This document shows, piece by piece, positions 1 to 10,132 of a stretch of 64,000 bases of DNA. The DNA comes from Comamonadaceae bacterium (GTDB lineage: Bacteria > Pseudomonadota > Gammaproteobacteria > Burkholderiales > Burkholderiaceae_C), in contig JAIXPL010000001.1 in NCBI GenBank assembly GCA_027486255.1, positions 1 to 64,000 on the forward strand. Direction: 5' to 3'. How positions within the stretch are numbered: position 1 is the stretch's first letter; each line of letters begins with the position of its first letter. The notes under the pieces were generated by a model that saw only the letters and a list, made by a program, of their open reading frames with translations, was not told the DNA's origin and searched no databases. The position numbers and the translations under genes were made by a program.

Positions 1-762
1 ATCCCCTGTTTGGATGTGACGGGGGGGCGGGTTGTCAAAGGCGTCAATTTTGTTGAACTGCGCGACGCCGGTGACCCGGTCGAAATCGCCGCGCGTTACA
101 ACGAGCAGGGCGCCGACGAGCTCACCTTCCTGGACATCACGGCCACCAGCGATGGCCGCGACCTGATCCTGCACATCATCGAGGCGGTGGCTTCGCAGGT
201 CTTCATTCCCTTGACCGTGGGCGGCGGCGTGCGCACGGTGGACGACGTGCGGCGCCTGCTCAACGCCGGGGCCGACAAAACCAGCTTCAATTCCGCGGCC
301 ATCGCCAATCCACAGGTGATCTCTGATGCGTCGACCAAGTACGGCGCGCAGTGCATCGTGGTGGCGATTGATGCCAAGCGCCGCAGCGACGAAGACGCCC
401 TGACCCGGGGGGCGGGCTGGGACGTCTACAGCCATGGCGGGCGCAAGAACACGGGGCTCGATGCCGTGGCCTGGGCCAGCGAGATGGCGCGGCGCGGGGC
501 GGGCGAGATTCTGCTGACCAGCATGGACCGCGACGGCACCAAGTCCGGCTTTGACCTCGCGCTCACCCGGGCCGTGAGCGATGCCGTGAGCGTGCCGGTG
601 ATTGCCTCAGGTGGCGTGGGCAATCTCGACCACCTGGCCGATGGCGTGCAGCAGGGCGGCGCCGACGCGGTGCTGGCCGCCAGCATTTTTCATTACGGCG
701 AATACACCGTCCAGCAGGCCAAGCAGCGCATGGCCGAGCGGGGCATTCCTGTCCGGCTCTGA
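1..762 (+). CDS. hisF: Imidazole glycerol phosphate synthase cyclase subunit HisF (5' end outside window)
   Basis: HisF takes ammonia from HisH and converts PRFAR to imidazole glycerol phosphate and AICAR, a middle step of histidine synthesis in the cytoplasm. The reading frame is open from base 1 (IPCLDVTGG), so only about six to eight N-terminal residues are missing; the track's start at base 10 is a TTG inside the gene. Both expected catalytic aspartates are visible, in the CLDV and VVAIDAK segments, and the (beta/alpha)8 phosphate-binding loops (GGGVRT, ASGGVG) are intact. hisI and hisE follow on the same strand, which supports the call as the tail of a his operon. Confidence 0.97.
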   Translation: MPCLDVTGGRVVKGVNFVELRDAGDPVEIAARYNEQGADELTFLDITATSDGRDLILHIIEAVASQVFIPLTVGGGVRTVDDVRRLLNAGADKTSFNSAAIANPQVISDASTKYGAQCIVVAIDAKRRSDEDALTRGAGWDVYSHGGRKNTGLDAVAWASEMARRGAGEILLTSMDRDGTKSGFDLALTRAVSDAVSVPVIASGGVGNLDHLADGVQQGGADAVLAASIFHYGEYTVQQAKQRMAERGIPVRL

Positions 763-821
763 CAGGCCCTTTACAGCCTGTCCACGCCTGGGGCGAGGTG
801 GCCTTCACGTAAGATGAACCC

Positions 822-1217
822 ATGAACTGGTTGGACCAAGTTAAGTGGGATGCACAAGGCCTGGTGCCTGCCATTGCCCAGGAAGCCACCTCCGGTGATG
901 TGCTGATGTTCGCCTGGATGAACCGCGAGGCCCTTGAGAAGACGGCCGAGCTGGGCAGGGCCGTGTACTTCAGCCGCTCGCGCGGCAAGCTGTGGTTCAA
1001 GGGTGAGGAATCCGGCCACGTGCAGACCGTGCACGACATCCGGCTCGATTGCGACCATGACGTGGTGCTGCTCAAGGTCACCCAGGCCGGCGAGGATCAC
1101 GCGATTGCTTGCCACACCGGCCGCCACAGCTGCTTTTTCCAGCGCTATGAAGCTGGGCAGTGGCACACCGTGGAGCCGGTGCTCAAGGACCCCGAACAGA
1201 TCTATAAGAAACCATGA
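822..1217 (+). CDS. hisI: Phosphoribosyl-AMP cyclohydrolase HisI
   Basis: This 131-residue enzyme opens the adenine ring of phosphoribosyl-AMP, the third step of histidine biosynthesis. The family's metal-binding signatures are present: LDCDHD and the [10 protein letters not shown] segment, plus the [10 protein letters not shown] motif. It is a stand-alone HisI, not the HisIE fusion of enterobacteria. It starts 59 bases after hisF, and its stop overlaps the start of hisE by four bases (ATGA), so the two are probably translationally coupled. Confidence 0.97.
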   Translation: MNWLDQVKWDAQGLVPAIAQEATSGDVLMFAWMNREALEKTAELGRAVYFSRSRGKLWFKGEESGHVQTVHDIRLDCDHDVVLLKVTQAGEDHAIACHTGRHSCFFQRYEAGQWHTVEPVLKDPEQIYKKP

Positions 1218-1603
1218 GCTCAAACGACTCTTCCCTGGATGCGCTGGCTCGCCTGGCCGCCGTCATCGACAGCCGCAAGCCCAGCCGGGGCGGCGATCCC
1301 GAGACCAGCTATGTCGCCCGCCTCCTGGCCAAGGGGCCGGATGCCTTTCTCAAGAAGATCGGCGAGGAAGCCACCGAGACTGTGATGGCCGCCAAGGACC
1401 TGGACCGCGAGTTCTCGCCCGCTCTGCAGGCCAAGCTCGTCGGCGAGGTGGCCGACCTCTGGTTCCACAGCATGATCGCATTGGCGCACTATGGCCTTGA
1501 GCCTGCTGATGTGGTGGCCGAACTCGAGCGCCGCGAAGGCACCAGCGGCATCGAGGAAAAAGCCTTGCGCAAGGCCGTGGCCCGCGAGGCTGCGGAAAAG
1601 TAA
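1214..1603 (+). CDS. hisE: Phosphoribosyl-ATP pyrophosphatase HisE
   Basis: HisE hydrolyses phosphoribosyl-ATP to phosphoribosyl-AMP, the second step of histidine synthesis. The 129-residue protein is all-alpha MazG-like and shows the metal-binding GEEATE motif and a second acidic helix around ADLWFHS. The start codon lies inside the hisI stop (ATGA overlap). The coding strand and spacing put it in the same transcription unit as hisF and hisI. Confidence 0.96.
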   Translation: MSSNDSSLDALARLAAVIDSRKPSRGGDPETSYVARLLAKGPDAFLKKIGEEATETVMAAKDLDREFSPALQAKLVGEVADLWFHSMIALAHYGLEPADVVAELERREGTSGIEEKALRKAVAREAAEK

Positions 1604-1631
1604 GCGCGCATCTAGCTGCTGGGAGCCGTCC

Positions 1632-2012
1632 ATGGAGTCCTCCACGCCTGCCCCAGACCATGCGTCCGGCGACCGCCTGCTGATGCAGATCCTCTATGGG
1701 CTGCACACCCTGGCCTGGTTTTCCGGTGGCACCTTTGCCGTCATCGCGCTGGTGATCAATTACATCCGGCGCACCGACGAGCACCGCAGCCTCTACCGGG
1801 TGCATCACAGCTACATGATCGCCACTTTCTGGTGGACCCTGCTCTGGCTGGTGGTCCTGGCCCCCCTGTGGCTGCTGTTCATCCTGCCCGGCTGGTTGGC
1901 CTATTTCCTGGTGCTGCTGTGGTACCTCTACCGATGCATCAAGGGCTGGTTGCGCATGAATGCGAATCGCCCGCCCCAGGACCTTTTCACTGACACCCCG
2001 TCCATCCCATGA
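1632..2012 (+). CDS. Small inner-membrane protein, DUF4870-like, in the his-tat cluster
   Basis: The 126-residue product has about three hydrophobic helices (residues about 20-45, 60-85 and 88-110) and a short polar tail, so it is predicted to be an integral membrane protein. The track's longer ORF begins inside hisE; I chose the ATG at 1632 because it follows hisE and begins the conserved-looking part. Its stop overlaps the start of the HIT gene (ATGA). The fold resembles the small DUF4870-type proteins often found between hisE and the HIT gene in Burkholderiales. Function is unknown. Confidence 0.8.
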   Translation: MESSTPAPDHASGDRLLMQILYGLHTLAWFSGGTFAVIALVINYIRRTDEHRSLYRVHHSYMIATFWWTLLWLVVLAPLWLLFILPGWLAYFLVLLWYLYRCIKGWLRMNANRPPQDLFTDTPSIP

Positions 2013-2380
2013 GCCAGAGCACCCACGCCCCTGACAACTGCCTCTTCTGCAAAATCGCCGCCGGCCAGATTCCCAGCCGCAAGGTCTACGAGGACGAGGA
2101 GATCTTCGCCTTCCATGACATCAAGCCCTGGGCGCCTGTGCACTTTTTGATGATTCCGCGCCAGCACATCCCGTCCATGGCCCAGGTGGGCCCCGAGCAT
2201 GCTGCCCTGCTCGGCCGCATGATGGCGCTGGCCCCCCGACTGGCCATGGAGCAGGGCTGCAATCCCTACCCAGAAGGGGGCTTTCGCCTGGTGACCAACA
2301 CGGGTGCCGAGGGTGGCCAGGAGGTGCATCATCTGCATTGGCACGTCATGGGCGGCCCCCGCCCGTGGCTGCGCGGCTGA
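2009..2380 (+). CDS. HIT-family nucleotide hydrolase (HinT-like)
   Basis: This 123-residue protein has the histidine triad HLHWHV near its C-terminus, with a preceding glycine-rich segment, and an N-terminal CLFC pair. HinT-type enzymes hydrolyse purine nucleoside phosphoramidates and related adenylates in the cytoplasm. The gene overlaps the upstream membrane-protein gene by four bases and stands before tatA, a placement usual in betaproteobacteria. The exact substrate cannot be inferred. Confidence 0.93.
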   Translation: MSQSTHAPDNCLFCKIAAGQIPSRKVYEDEEIFAFHDIKPWAPVHFLMIPRQHIPSMAQVGPEHAALLGRMMALAPRLAMEQGCNPYPEGGFRLVTNTGAEGGQEVHHLHWHVMGGPRPWLRG

Positions 2381-2520
2381 GGGTTGTTCATCCGCAAAGC
2401 CCCACAAGACGACTCGTCACCAAGGACTTGCACCAGGCGCTCGGCCAGCGCCGGCAAGACCGATAGAATCCCCCCGATAGTGATACGCCCGATACCGGGC
2501 TCGAAATTCAGGAGCAAACC

Positions 2521-2772
2521 ATGGGTTCTTTTTCCATTTGGCACTGGCTGATCGTGCTGTTGATCGTGGTCATGGTGTTCGGCACCAAGAAACTCAAGAA
2601 CATCGGTTCTGACCTTGGCGGCGCCGTCAAGGGTTTTAAAGATGGCATGAAGGAAGGCGGCACCCCGCCGGCCGAGGATCCAGCGACTGCGCCTGCGGCC
2701 CAGGTCAGCAACCAGACCGCTGTGAACGCCGACAAGACCACCATCGACGTCCAGGCTCGCCCCAAATCCTGA
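2521..2772 (+). CDS. tatA: Sec-independent translocase subunit TatA
   Basis: TatA oligomerises to form the translocation path for folded proteins carrying twin-arginine signal peptides. The 83-residue product has a short N-terminal membrane helix ([15 protein letters not shown]), the FG hinge motif, an amphipathic helix rich in lysine and glycine, and a polar disordered tail. AGGAGC precedes the ATG. tatB and tatC follow on the same strand, completing a tatABC set. Confidence 0.97.
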   Translation: MGSFSIWHWLIVLLIVVMVFGTKKLKNIGSDLGGAVKGFKDGMKEGGTPPAEDPATAPAAQVSNQTAVNADKTTIDVQARPKS

Positions 2773-2816
2773 TCGGCTGGCCCGCATGAACGACGCGGCC
2801 CAGGCCCGAGCCCGGC

Positions 2817-3287
2817 ATGATTGACCTCGGCATCTCCAAGATCGCGCTCATCGGCGCGGTGGCGCTGATCGTCATCGGTCCCGAGAAGCTGCCGCGCGTG
2901 GCGCGTACGGTGGGTGCCCTCCTGGGCAAAGCCCAGCGCTACGTGGCCGATGTGAGGAACGAGGTCAACCGATCCATGGAGCTCGATGAGCTCAAGAAGA
3001 TGAAAGAGACCATGGAGTCGGCGGCCCACGATGTCCAGTCCTCCATGCAGTCCACGGCCGGCGAGATCGAACAGGCGCTGGAGCAGGCTACACCGGCCTT
3101 CGATGCTGGCCATGAGCTGCCCTCCATGATGGTGTTCCCCGAGTACAAGCATCCTGGCAAGAGGTGGCGCGTCAAGCAGGGTGCCATGCCGCAGTGGTAC
3201 AAGGCCCGCGCCGGCGTGCGCACCAAGGCCCTGTCGGGCGCTGCCCGGGTGGCCCGTTTCCGGCCCAGGCCCACCTCGCATGGTTGA
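2817..3287 (+). CDS. tatB: Sec-independent translocase subunit TatB
   Basis: TatB partners TatC in recognising twin-arginine signal peptides at the inner membrane. The 156-residue protein starts MIDLGISK, a typical TatB beginning, followed by one membrane helix with the VIGPEKLP hinge and a long charged amphipathic helix (residues about 25-75). The C-terminal tail is basic and probably disordered. It lies 44 bases after tatA and 92 bases before tatC. Confidence 0.96.
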   Translation: MIDLGISKIALIGAVALIVIGPEKLPRVARTVGALLGKAQRYVADVRNEVNRSMELDELKKMKETMESAAHDVQSSMQSTAGEIEQALEQATPAFDAGHELPSMMVFPEYKHPGKRWRVKQGAMPQWYKARAGVRTKALSGAARVARFRPRPTSHG

Positions 3288-3379
3288 TCAGCTTGCGCCC
3301 TCCCATTTGACTTTTCATCCCGCCGCCCCATTCGCTTGCTCTGGGTCTTCCAGCGCCTGACATCCACCCCACCCCACCC

Positions 3380-4183
3380 ATGAGCGACCCGAAGAACGAC
3401 CAACCCGACGAACTGGCTGGCACCGAGCAGCCTTTCGTTCAGCACCTGATGGAGCTTCGGGATCGGCTGCTCAAGGCCGTCCTGGCCATTGGCGTGGTGG
3501 CGATCGCTCTGGGCTTGTATCCCGGCCCCAGCGCGCTTTATGACCTGCTGGCCGCACCTTTGGTGGCCACGCTGCCCGAAGGTGCCACGCTGATCGCGAC
3601 CAACGTGGTCTCGCCCTTTGTGGTGCCTATCAAGATCTTGTTCATGGCCGCCTTCATGGTGGCGCTGCCCGTGGTTCTTTACCAGGTGTGGGCTTTCGTG
3701 GCGCCCGGCCTGTACTCGCATGAGAAGAAGCTGGTGATGCCGCTGGTGGTATCCAGTACGGCGCTGTTCTTCATCGGCGTGGCCTTTTCCTACTTTTTGG
3801 TCTTCGGCCAGGTGTTCAAGTTCATCCAGAGCTTTGCACCCAAATCCATCACGGCGGCCCCTGACATTGAGGCCTACCTGAGCTTCGTCATTGGCATGTT
3901 CCTGGCGTTTGGCCTGGCCTTTGAGGTGCCCGTGGCCGTCGTGCTGCTGGTGCGCATGGGTGTGCTGACCGTGGCTCAGCTGCGCGAGTGGCGCGGTTAT
4001 TTCTGGGTTTGCGCGGCCGTCGTCACCGCCATGGTGACCCCGCCAGATGCGGGCTCCATGCTGATGTTGCTCGGGGTGGTGGGGGGGCTTTATGAGGTGG
4101 GCATCATTGCCGCCCAGATTTTTGTCAGGCACACCAAGGCGCCCGAGAGCTCAGCCGATGCCGACGCCGCCGCCAAGCCCTGA
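3380..4183 (+). CDS. tatC: Sec-independent translocase subunit TatC
   Basis: TatC is the multispanning receptor of the Tat system. The 267-residue protein has six predicted membrane helices and the conserved N-terminal segment FVQHLMELRDRLLKA, whose glutamate takes part in signal-peptide binding. A GC-rich hairpin overlaps its 3' end, and the gene converges with the downstream protease gene, with only 11 bases between the two stops. Confidence 0.97.
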   Translation: MSDPKNDQPDELAGTEQPFVQHLMELRDRLLKAVLAIGVVAIALGLYPGPSALYDLLAAPLVATLPEGATLIATNVVSPFVVPIKILFMAAFMVALPVVLYQVWAFVAPGLYSHEKKLVMPLVVSSTALFFIGVAFSYFLVFGQVFKFIQSFAPKSITAAPDIEAYLSFVIGMFLAFGLAFEVPVAVVLLVRMGVLTVAQLREWRGYFWVCAAVVTAMVTPPDAGSMLMLLGVVGGLYEVGIIAAQIFVRHTKAPESSADADAAAKP

Positions 4184-4194
4184 GGGGGCGGCGG
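4167..4194. terminator. GC hairpin between convergent tatC and the protease gene
   Basis: CCGCCGCC at 4167-4174 is complementary to GGCGGCGG at 4187-4194 around a 12-base loop. No T-run follows on either side, so this is only a possible terminator or convergence barrier. Confidence 0.3.
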
Positions 4195-5334
<1,140 letters not shown>

Positions 5335-5429
5335 GGGTCAGGCGAGTTTTGTCTGCCTAGGCGGAAGGTCTAAGAGACCCATGAATTTTCGTCCAAATCG
5401 CTGCAGCGGCCCGGGGACATAATTCGTTG

Positions 5430-6284
5430 ATGACCGTCGATCTCCGCCCCCTCGCGTCCGCAACTGGCGCTGACAGCCAAGCGGCCACGGCTCTGTCAGC
5501 GGACCTCGGCGCTGGCGTGGACCGACAGGCTCTGCTGGCCAGCTTCGATGCGCTGCTGCAGCCCGAGCGTTTCAAGGATTACGGCCCCAACGGCCTGCAG
5601 GTCGAGGGCCGGCCGCAGATTCGCCGCATCGTCTCGGGGGTGACCGCCAGCCTGGCCCTGATCGAGCAGGCCGTGGCCTGGCAGGCCGATGCCCTTTTTG
5701 TTCACCACGGGCTGTTCTGGCGCGGCCAGGACGGTCGGGTGACCGGCTGGATGAAGCAGCGCCTGGCATTGCTGCTGCGCCATGAGATCAACCTGTTTGC
5801 CTACCACCTGCCACTCGACGCCCATCCGCAGCTGGGCAACAACGCCCAACTCGGCCAGCGGCTGGGCCTGATGCCCCTGGAGGGCGAGGCCGGGCGCTTT
5901 GGGGACAGCGGCCTGGGCTTTCTGGGCCAGCGGACCGATGGCGCCAGCTTTGTCGATGCAGACGAGCTGGCCCGCCGAATTGAAGGCGTGCTGGGCCGCC
6001 CGGTGACCTGTATCCCTGGCCGACCGGGTCCCGTGCGCACCGTGGGCTGGTGCACGGGCGGTGCACAGGGCTACTTCGAGGCGGCCATCGCTGCGGGCGC
6101 GCAGGCCTTCATCACCGGTGAGATTTCCGAGCCGCAGGCCCATCTTGCCCGCGAGACCGGTGTGAGCTTCATCGCCTGCGGTCACCATGCGTCGGAGCGC
6201 TATGGAGCGCCAGCCGTGGCTGGTCATGTGGCGGCCCAGCTGGGGCTGGTCCACCAGTTCATCGAGGTTCCTAACCCCGCATGA
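5430..6284 (+). CDS. Nif3-like dinuclear metal centre protein (YbgI family)
   Basis: The family forms hexameric rings with a two-metal site; suggested roles include GTP cyclohydrolase-like activity, but the biological function is not settled. Conserved metal-ligand segments are visible: FVHHGLFW, AYHLPLD and FIACGHHASERYG. I place the start at ATG 5430 rather than the TTG at 5427. The first 30 residues look non-conserved, and a GTG at 5517 (just before DRQALLASFDALL) is a credible alternative. The stop overlaps the start of pdxA (ATGA). Confidence 0.88.
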   Translation: MTVDLRPLASATGADSQAATALSADLGAGVDRQALLASFDALLQPERFKDYGPNGLQVEGRPQIRRIVSGVTASLALIEQAVAWQADALFVHHGLFWRGQDGRVTGWMKQRLALLLRHEINLFAYHLPLDAHPQLGNNAQLGQRLGLMPLEGEAGRFGDSGLGFLGQRTDGASFVDADELARRIEGVLGRPVTCIPGRPGPVRTVGWCTGGAQGYFEAAIAAGAQAFITGEISEPQAHLARETGVSFIACGHHASERYGAPAVAGHVAAQLGLVHQFIEVPNPA

Positions 6285-7339
6285 CGACCCTCTTGGTGTC
6301 CATGGGCGATGCGGCCGGCATCGGGCCTGAAATCATCCTCAAGGCCTGGTCGGCAGCGCCCCAGGAGATGGCCGGCTGCGTCGTGCTCGGCGACCTCGCC
6401 GTTCTGCGCCGTGCGCTGGCCCTGCCGGGCCTGGCCGGCCAGCCTCTGCGCGTAGTCGAGATACCTGCTCTGGAGGGTGCCTTGCCACTGCCCCTGGGCT
6501 GCGTGCCGGTCTTACAGGCCTGCAATCTGCCGCACTTGCCGGCCTTCGGGCAGGTGAGCGCCGACGCCGGACGCGCGGCTGGCCAGTGCATCGTGGCCGG
6601 GGCCCGCGCTGTGCTGGAGGGCCGGGCCGCTGCGCTGGTGACAGCCCCCATCCACAAGGAAGCCCTGTCTGCCGCCGGTTTGCCCTGGGCTGCCTTTCCG
6701 GGCCACACCGAGATGCTCCAGGCCGAGGCGGCACGCCACCTGGGCCGGCCTGTGGCCGAAGTGCCGGTGCGCATGATGCTGGCCAACCCGGAGCTGCGCA
6801 CCGTGCTGGTGAGCATCCATGTGTCCTTGCGTGAGGCGCTGGACCTGCTGACTTTGCCGCGCTTGCTCGAGACGCTGCGCATCACGCACCAGAGCCTCGG
6901 CCGCGTGCTGGGCCGCCCGCCCCGCATGGCCGTGGCAGGGCTCAACCCGCACGCGGGGGAGGGCGGTCTGTTTGGCCGAGAAGAAATCGACGTCATCCTG
7001 CCCGCCATTGAGGCGGCCCGGGCTGAAGGCATGGAGGCCAGCGGGCCCTACCCGCCAGACACCATCTTCATGCGTGCCCGGGCGCAGGCGGGCCAGCCCG
7101 AGGGCTTCGATGTGGTGGTGGCCCTCTACCACGACCAGGGTTTGATTCCGGTGAAGTACCTGGGGGTGGAGCAGGGCGTCAATGTCACCCTGGGCCTGCC
7201 CCTGCTGCGCACCAGCCCTGACCACGGCACCGCCTTCGACATCGCCGGCACCGGCCAGGCTGACCCGTCCAGTCTGCGGGCTGCCGTCAGGCTGGCCCGG
7301 CAGTGGAGCGATCGGGCGCCTGCGCCTGCCCGCCCCTGA
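6281..7339 (+). CDS. pdxA: 4-hydroxythreonine-4-phosphate dehydrogenase PdxA
   Basis: PdxA oxidises 4-phosphohydroxy-threonine in the DXP-dependent branch of pyridoxal phosphate synthesis. The 352-residue protein shows the family signatures GDAAGIGPE near the N-terminus, [25 protein letters not shown] and the C-terminal [13 protein letters not shown]. Zinc-ligand histidines sit in the last three. It is translationally coupled to the upstream Nif3-like gene. Its last 53 bases overlap the 3' end of mscL on the opposite strand. Confidence 0.96.
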   Translation: MTTLLVSMGDAAGIGPEIILKAWSAAPQEMAGCVVLGDLAVLRRALALPGLAGQPLRVVEIPALEGALPLPLGCVPVLQACNLPHLPAFGQVSADAGRAAGQCIVAGARAVLEGRAAALVTAPIHKEALSAAGLPWAAFPGHTEMLQAEAARHLGRPVAEVPVRMMLANPELRTVLVSIHVSLREALDLLTLPRLLETLRITHQSLGRVLGRPPRMAVAGLNPHAGEGGLFGREEIDVILPAIEAARAEGMEASGPYPPDTIFMRARAQAGQPEGFDVVVALYHDQGLIPVKYLGVEQGVNVTLGLPLLRTSPDHGTAFDIAGTGQADPSSLRAAVRLARQWSDRAPAPARP

Positions 7340-7766
7340 GGCTGTCGCGGATCTCCCGCAGCAGCCGGGTGTCCTCCGGCTCGACCGAGGCTGCTGCTGC
7401 GGCAGCTGTTTGGGGTGCTTGTCGCCGCTTGAGGCGGTTGATTTGCCGCACCATCACGAAGATCACGAAGGCCAGGATCAGGAAGTTCACCGCCACGGTG
7501 ACAAACTGCCCATAGGCCAAGACCGGCACCCCCGCTTTTTTTAGCGCATCCAGGCTGGAGGCCGTGCCTGCGGGCACTGAGCCCAGCACCCAGAAGAGGC
7601 TGGAGAAATCGATCTGGCCCGTCGCCATGGACACCAGCGGCATGATGAGATCGCCCACGACCGAATCCACCAGCTTGCCGAAGCCTGCGCCGATGATGAC
7701 GCCGACCGCCAGGTCGATCACATGGCCCTTGAGGGCGAATTCCCTGAATTCCTGAGCGATGGACAC
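7287..7766 (-). CDS. mscL: Large-conductance mechanosensitive channel MscL
   Basis: MscL forms a pentameric pore that opens under membrane tension in osmotic downshock. I start it at the GTG at 7766, preceded by AAGGAG, giving 159 residues beginning [15 protein letters not shown]. The longer track ORF is not supported. TM1 contains the gate sequence [18 protein letters not shown] and TM2 is [16 protein letters not shown]. The C-terminal tail is longer than usual and alanine-rich before the final helix (LLREIRDSL). Its 3' end overlaps pdxA by 53 bases in antisense. Confidence 0.95.
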   Translation of the reverse strand: MSIAQEFREFALKGHVIDLAVGVIIGAGFGKLVDSVVGDLIMPLVSMATGQIDFSSLFWVLGSVPAGTASSLDALKKAGVPVLAYGQFVTVAVNFLILAFVIFVMVRQINRLKRRQAPQTAAAAAASVEPEDTRLLREIRDSLRGGQAQAPDRSTAGPA

Positions 7767-7930
7767 GGTGATCTCCTTGAGCCGGTGAGCTGCGGCAGAA
7801 AATGAATGTTCACATGAAAAAGCGGCTTTCGGGCGGCTCATCCGTGGCGCAAGCCTGGTGCCAGAAACCCCCTGTTCAATGGCGCTTTTTACCGGGGGCC
7901 ACCAGGCGACTAGGGCTCTGCCCAAGCGTC

Positions 7931-7959
7931 TCAACAAGGCCAGCAGGCTCCGCTACAAT
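7931..7959 (+). promoter_or_regulatory. Candidate sigma70 promoter for petABC
   Basis: TCAACA (7931-7936) and TACAAT (7954-7959) are separated by 17 bases. They lie about 50 bases upstream of the Rieske gene start, in the divergent region with mscL. Confidence 0.5.
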
Positions 7960-8010
7960 GCCGGGTTGTCCCCAATACGCATTTATCGAGCGAGTTTCTC
8001 AAGGATCCTC

Positions 8011-8646
8011 ATGACCCAAGCCAGCACATCTTCGAGTGCGGCCCCCGCATCCGGGGCGCCTCTTGACCAAACCAAACGGAACTGGATCATCACGACCGCC
8101 GCTGTGGGCGGGGCTGGGGCGGCTGCGGTGGCCGTTCCCTTCGTGAGCACCTTCCAACCTTCCGAGCGTGCCAAGGCCGCCGGCGCGGCGGTTGAGGTGG
8201 ATATTTCCGCCCTCAAGCCGGGTGAAAAAGTCACCGTGGAATGGCGCGGCAAGCCGGTGTGGATCATCAAACGCACACCCGAGCAGCTCGAAGCCCTGAA
8301 GAAAACCGAGTCCCAGCTGGCCGACCCGAATTCCGAGCGCAAGCCCGACGAACTCACGCCCGCCTACGCACGCAATCCTGGCCGTTCAATCAAATCGGAT
8401 GTTTTGGTGGCTGTGGGCATTTGTTCGCACCTGGGTTGCTCTCCCGTCGACAAGTTCCAGACCGGTGCCCAGCCCTCGCTGCCCGATGACTGGCAAGGCG
8501 GATTCCTGTGCCCCTGCCATGGCTCGACCTTCGACATGGCTGGCCGCGTGTTCAAGAACAAACCCGCCCCGGATAACCTGGAAGTGCCGCCCCACATGTA
8601 TCTCTCCGACACCAAGCTGGTGATCGGTGAGGACAAGAAGGCCTGA
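8011..8646 (+). CDS. petA: Cytochrome bc1 complex Rieske iron-sulfur subunit
   Basis: This subunit carries electrons from ubiquinol to cytochrome c1. The start at ATG 8011 gives 211 residues. An N-terminal anchor helix (residues about 25-47, with Tat-like spacing but an incomplete twin-arginine motif, TKRNWI) precedes the soluble head. The [2Fe-2S] ligands are in CSHLGCSP and CPCHGSTFD. petB and petC follow on the same strand, giving the standard three-subunit bacterial complex. Confidence 0.96.
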   Translation: MTQASTSSSAAPASGAPLDQTKRNWIITTAAVGGAGAAAVAVPFVSTFQPSERAKAAGAAVEVDISALKPGEKVTVEWRGKPVWIIKRTPEQLEALKKTESQLADPNSERKPDELTPAYARNPGRSIKSDVLVAVGICSHLGCSPVDKFQTGAQPSLPDDWQGGFLCPCHGSTFDMAGRVFKNKPAPDNLEVPPHMYLSDTKLVIGEDKKA

Positions 8647-8712
8647 GGCTCGTCAGGGCTGTCCCGCGGCCTACGGGCTTAGGACGGTCCATCAATGGAG
8701 TAGGAAAACCAA

Positions 8713-10113
8713 ATGGCAGAACTCAAAGAAATTTCCCCTGACGCGCCGGTGGGTGCCAAGCTGATGAACTGGGTGGACAACCGTTTCCCGGCCACTCAGC
8801 TCTTCAAAGAGCACATGAGCGAGTACTACGCTCCGAAAAACCTGAACATCTGGTATGTCTTCGGCGCGCTGTCCCTGCTGGTGCTGGTCATTCAGATCGT
8901 CACGGGCATTTTCCTGACGATGAACTACAAGCCCGATGCGGCACAGGCCTTTGCCTCGGTGGAGTACATCATGCGCGATGTGCCCTACGGCTGGCTGATT
9001 CGCTACATGCACTCCACGGGCGCTTCCGCCTTCTTTGTGGTGGTGTACCTGCACATGTTCCGTGGCCTTATCTACGGCAGCTACCGCAAGCCGCGTGAGC
9101 TGGTGTGGATCTTCGGTTGCGCCATCTTCCTGTGCCTGATGGCTGAAGCCTTCATGGGCTATCTGCTGCCCTGGGGTCAGATGAGCTACTGGTGCGCGCC
9201 GGTGATCGTGAATCTGTTTGCCGCCATTCCCTTCATCGGCCCTGACCTGGCGCTCCTGATCCGCGGCGACTACGTCGTGGGCGACGCCACGCTCAACCGC
9301 TTTTTTGCCTTCCACGTGATTGCTGTGCCCCTGGTCCTGCTGGGCCTGGTGGTGGCGCACATCATCGCCCTGCACGAAGTCGGCTCCAACAACCCCGACG
9401 GCGTGGACATCAAGGCCAAGAAAGATGCCAGCGGCAAGCCTTTGGACGGTATTCCTTTCCATCCCTACTACAGCGTTCACGACATCTTTGCCGTGGGCGT
9501 GTTCCTGCTGGTGTTCTCGGCCATCGTGTTCCTTGCGCCCGAGGCCGGCGGTTACTTCCTCGAATACAACAACTTCATTCCTGCCGACCCGCTGAAGACC
9601 CCTGCGCACATCGCTCCGGTCTGGTACTTCACGCCCTACTACTCCATGCTGCGCGCCATCACCTCCGAGATGATGTATGTGTTGGTGCTGTGCGTGCTGG
9701 GTGCGGCGGCCTTGACGGTGCTCAAGGGCAAGCTGGCTGGCTTTTTCAAAGCGGCTGTGCTCGGCTCGGCGGTGGCCCTGATCGCCCTGATGCTCAGCAT
9801 CGATGCCAAGTTCTGGGGTGTGGTCGTCATGGGTGGTGCCGTCATCATCCTGTTCTTCCTGCCCTGGCTGGACAACAGCGAGGTCAAGTCCATCCGCTAT
9901 CGCCCGGACTGGCACAAGTACCTGTATGCCGTCTTCGTGATCAACTTCGTCGTGTTGGGTTACCTGGGCATCAAGCCCCCATCGCCCATCAACGAACGGA
10001 TCTCCCAGATCGGCACCCTGTTTTATTTCGGCTTCTTCCTGCTGATGCCCTGGTGGAGCCGGATCGGCACCTTCAAGCCCGTGCCTGAGCGCGTGACCTT
10101 TACAGCCCATTGA
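8713..10113 (+). CDS. petB: Cytochrome bc1 complex cytochrome b subunit
   Basis: Cytochrome b holds two hemes and the quinol oxidation and reduction sites in the inner membrane. The 466-residue protein has eight or nine membrane helices. Heme-ligand histidines are visible in MHSTGASAFF/YLHMFRG and in the FHVIAVPLVLLGLVVAH helix. The Qo-site ef-loop motif reads PVWY instead of the mitochondrial PEWY. An unusually long helix-rich C-terminal extension (about residues 330-440) follows the core. GGAGTAGGAAAACC precedes the ATG. Confidence 0.97.
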   Translation: MAELKEISPDAPVGAKLMNWVDNRFPATQLFKEHMSEYYAPKNLNIWYVFGALSLLVLVIQIVTGIFLTMNYKPDAAQAFASVEYIMRDVPYGWLIRYMHSTGASAFFVVVYLHMFRGLIYGSYRKPRELVWIFGCAIFLCLMAEAFMGYLLPWGQMSYWCAPVIVNLFAAIPFIGPDLALLIRGDYVVGDATLNRFFAFHVIAVPLVLLGLVVAHIIALHEVGSNNPDGVDIKAKKDASGKPLDGIPFHPYYSVHDIFAVGVFLLVFSAIVFLAPEAGGYFLEYNNFIPADPLKTPAHIAPVWYFTPYYSMLRAITSEMMYVLVLCVLGAAALTVLKGKLAGFFKAAVLGSAVALIALMLSIDAKFWGVVVMGGAVIILFFLPWLDNSEVKSIRYRPDWHKYLYAVFVINFVVLGYLGIKPPSPINERISQIGTLFYFGFFLLMPWWSRIGTFKPVPERVTFTAH

Positions 10114-10132
10114 TCGCTGGAGAATTCCCGAC

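Noticed and set aside
2939-4132. 397-residue minus-strand ORF
   Set aside because: Antisense shadow of tatB and tatC.
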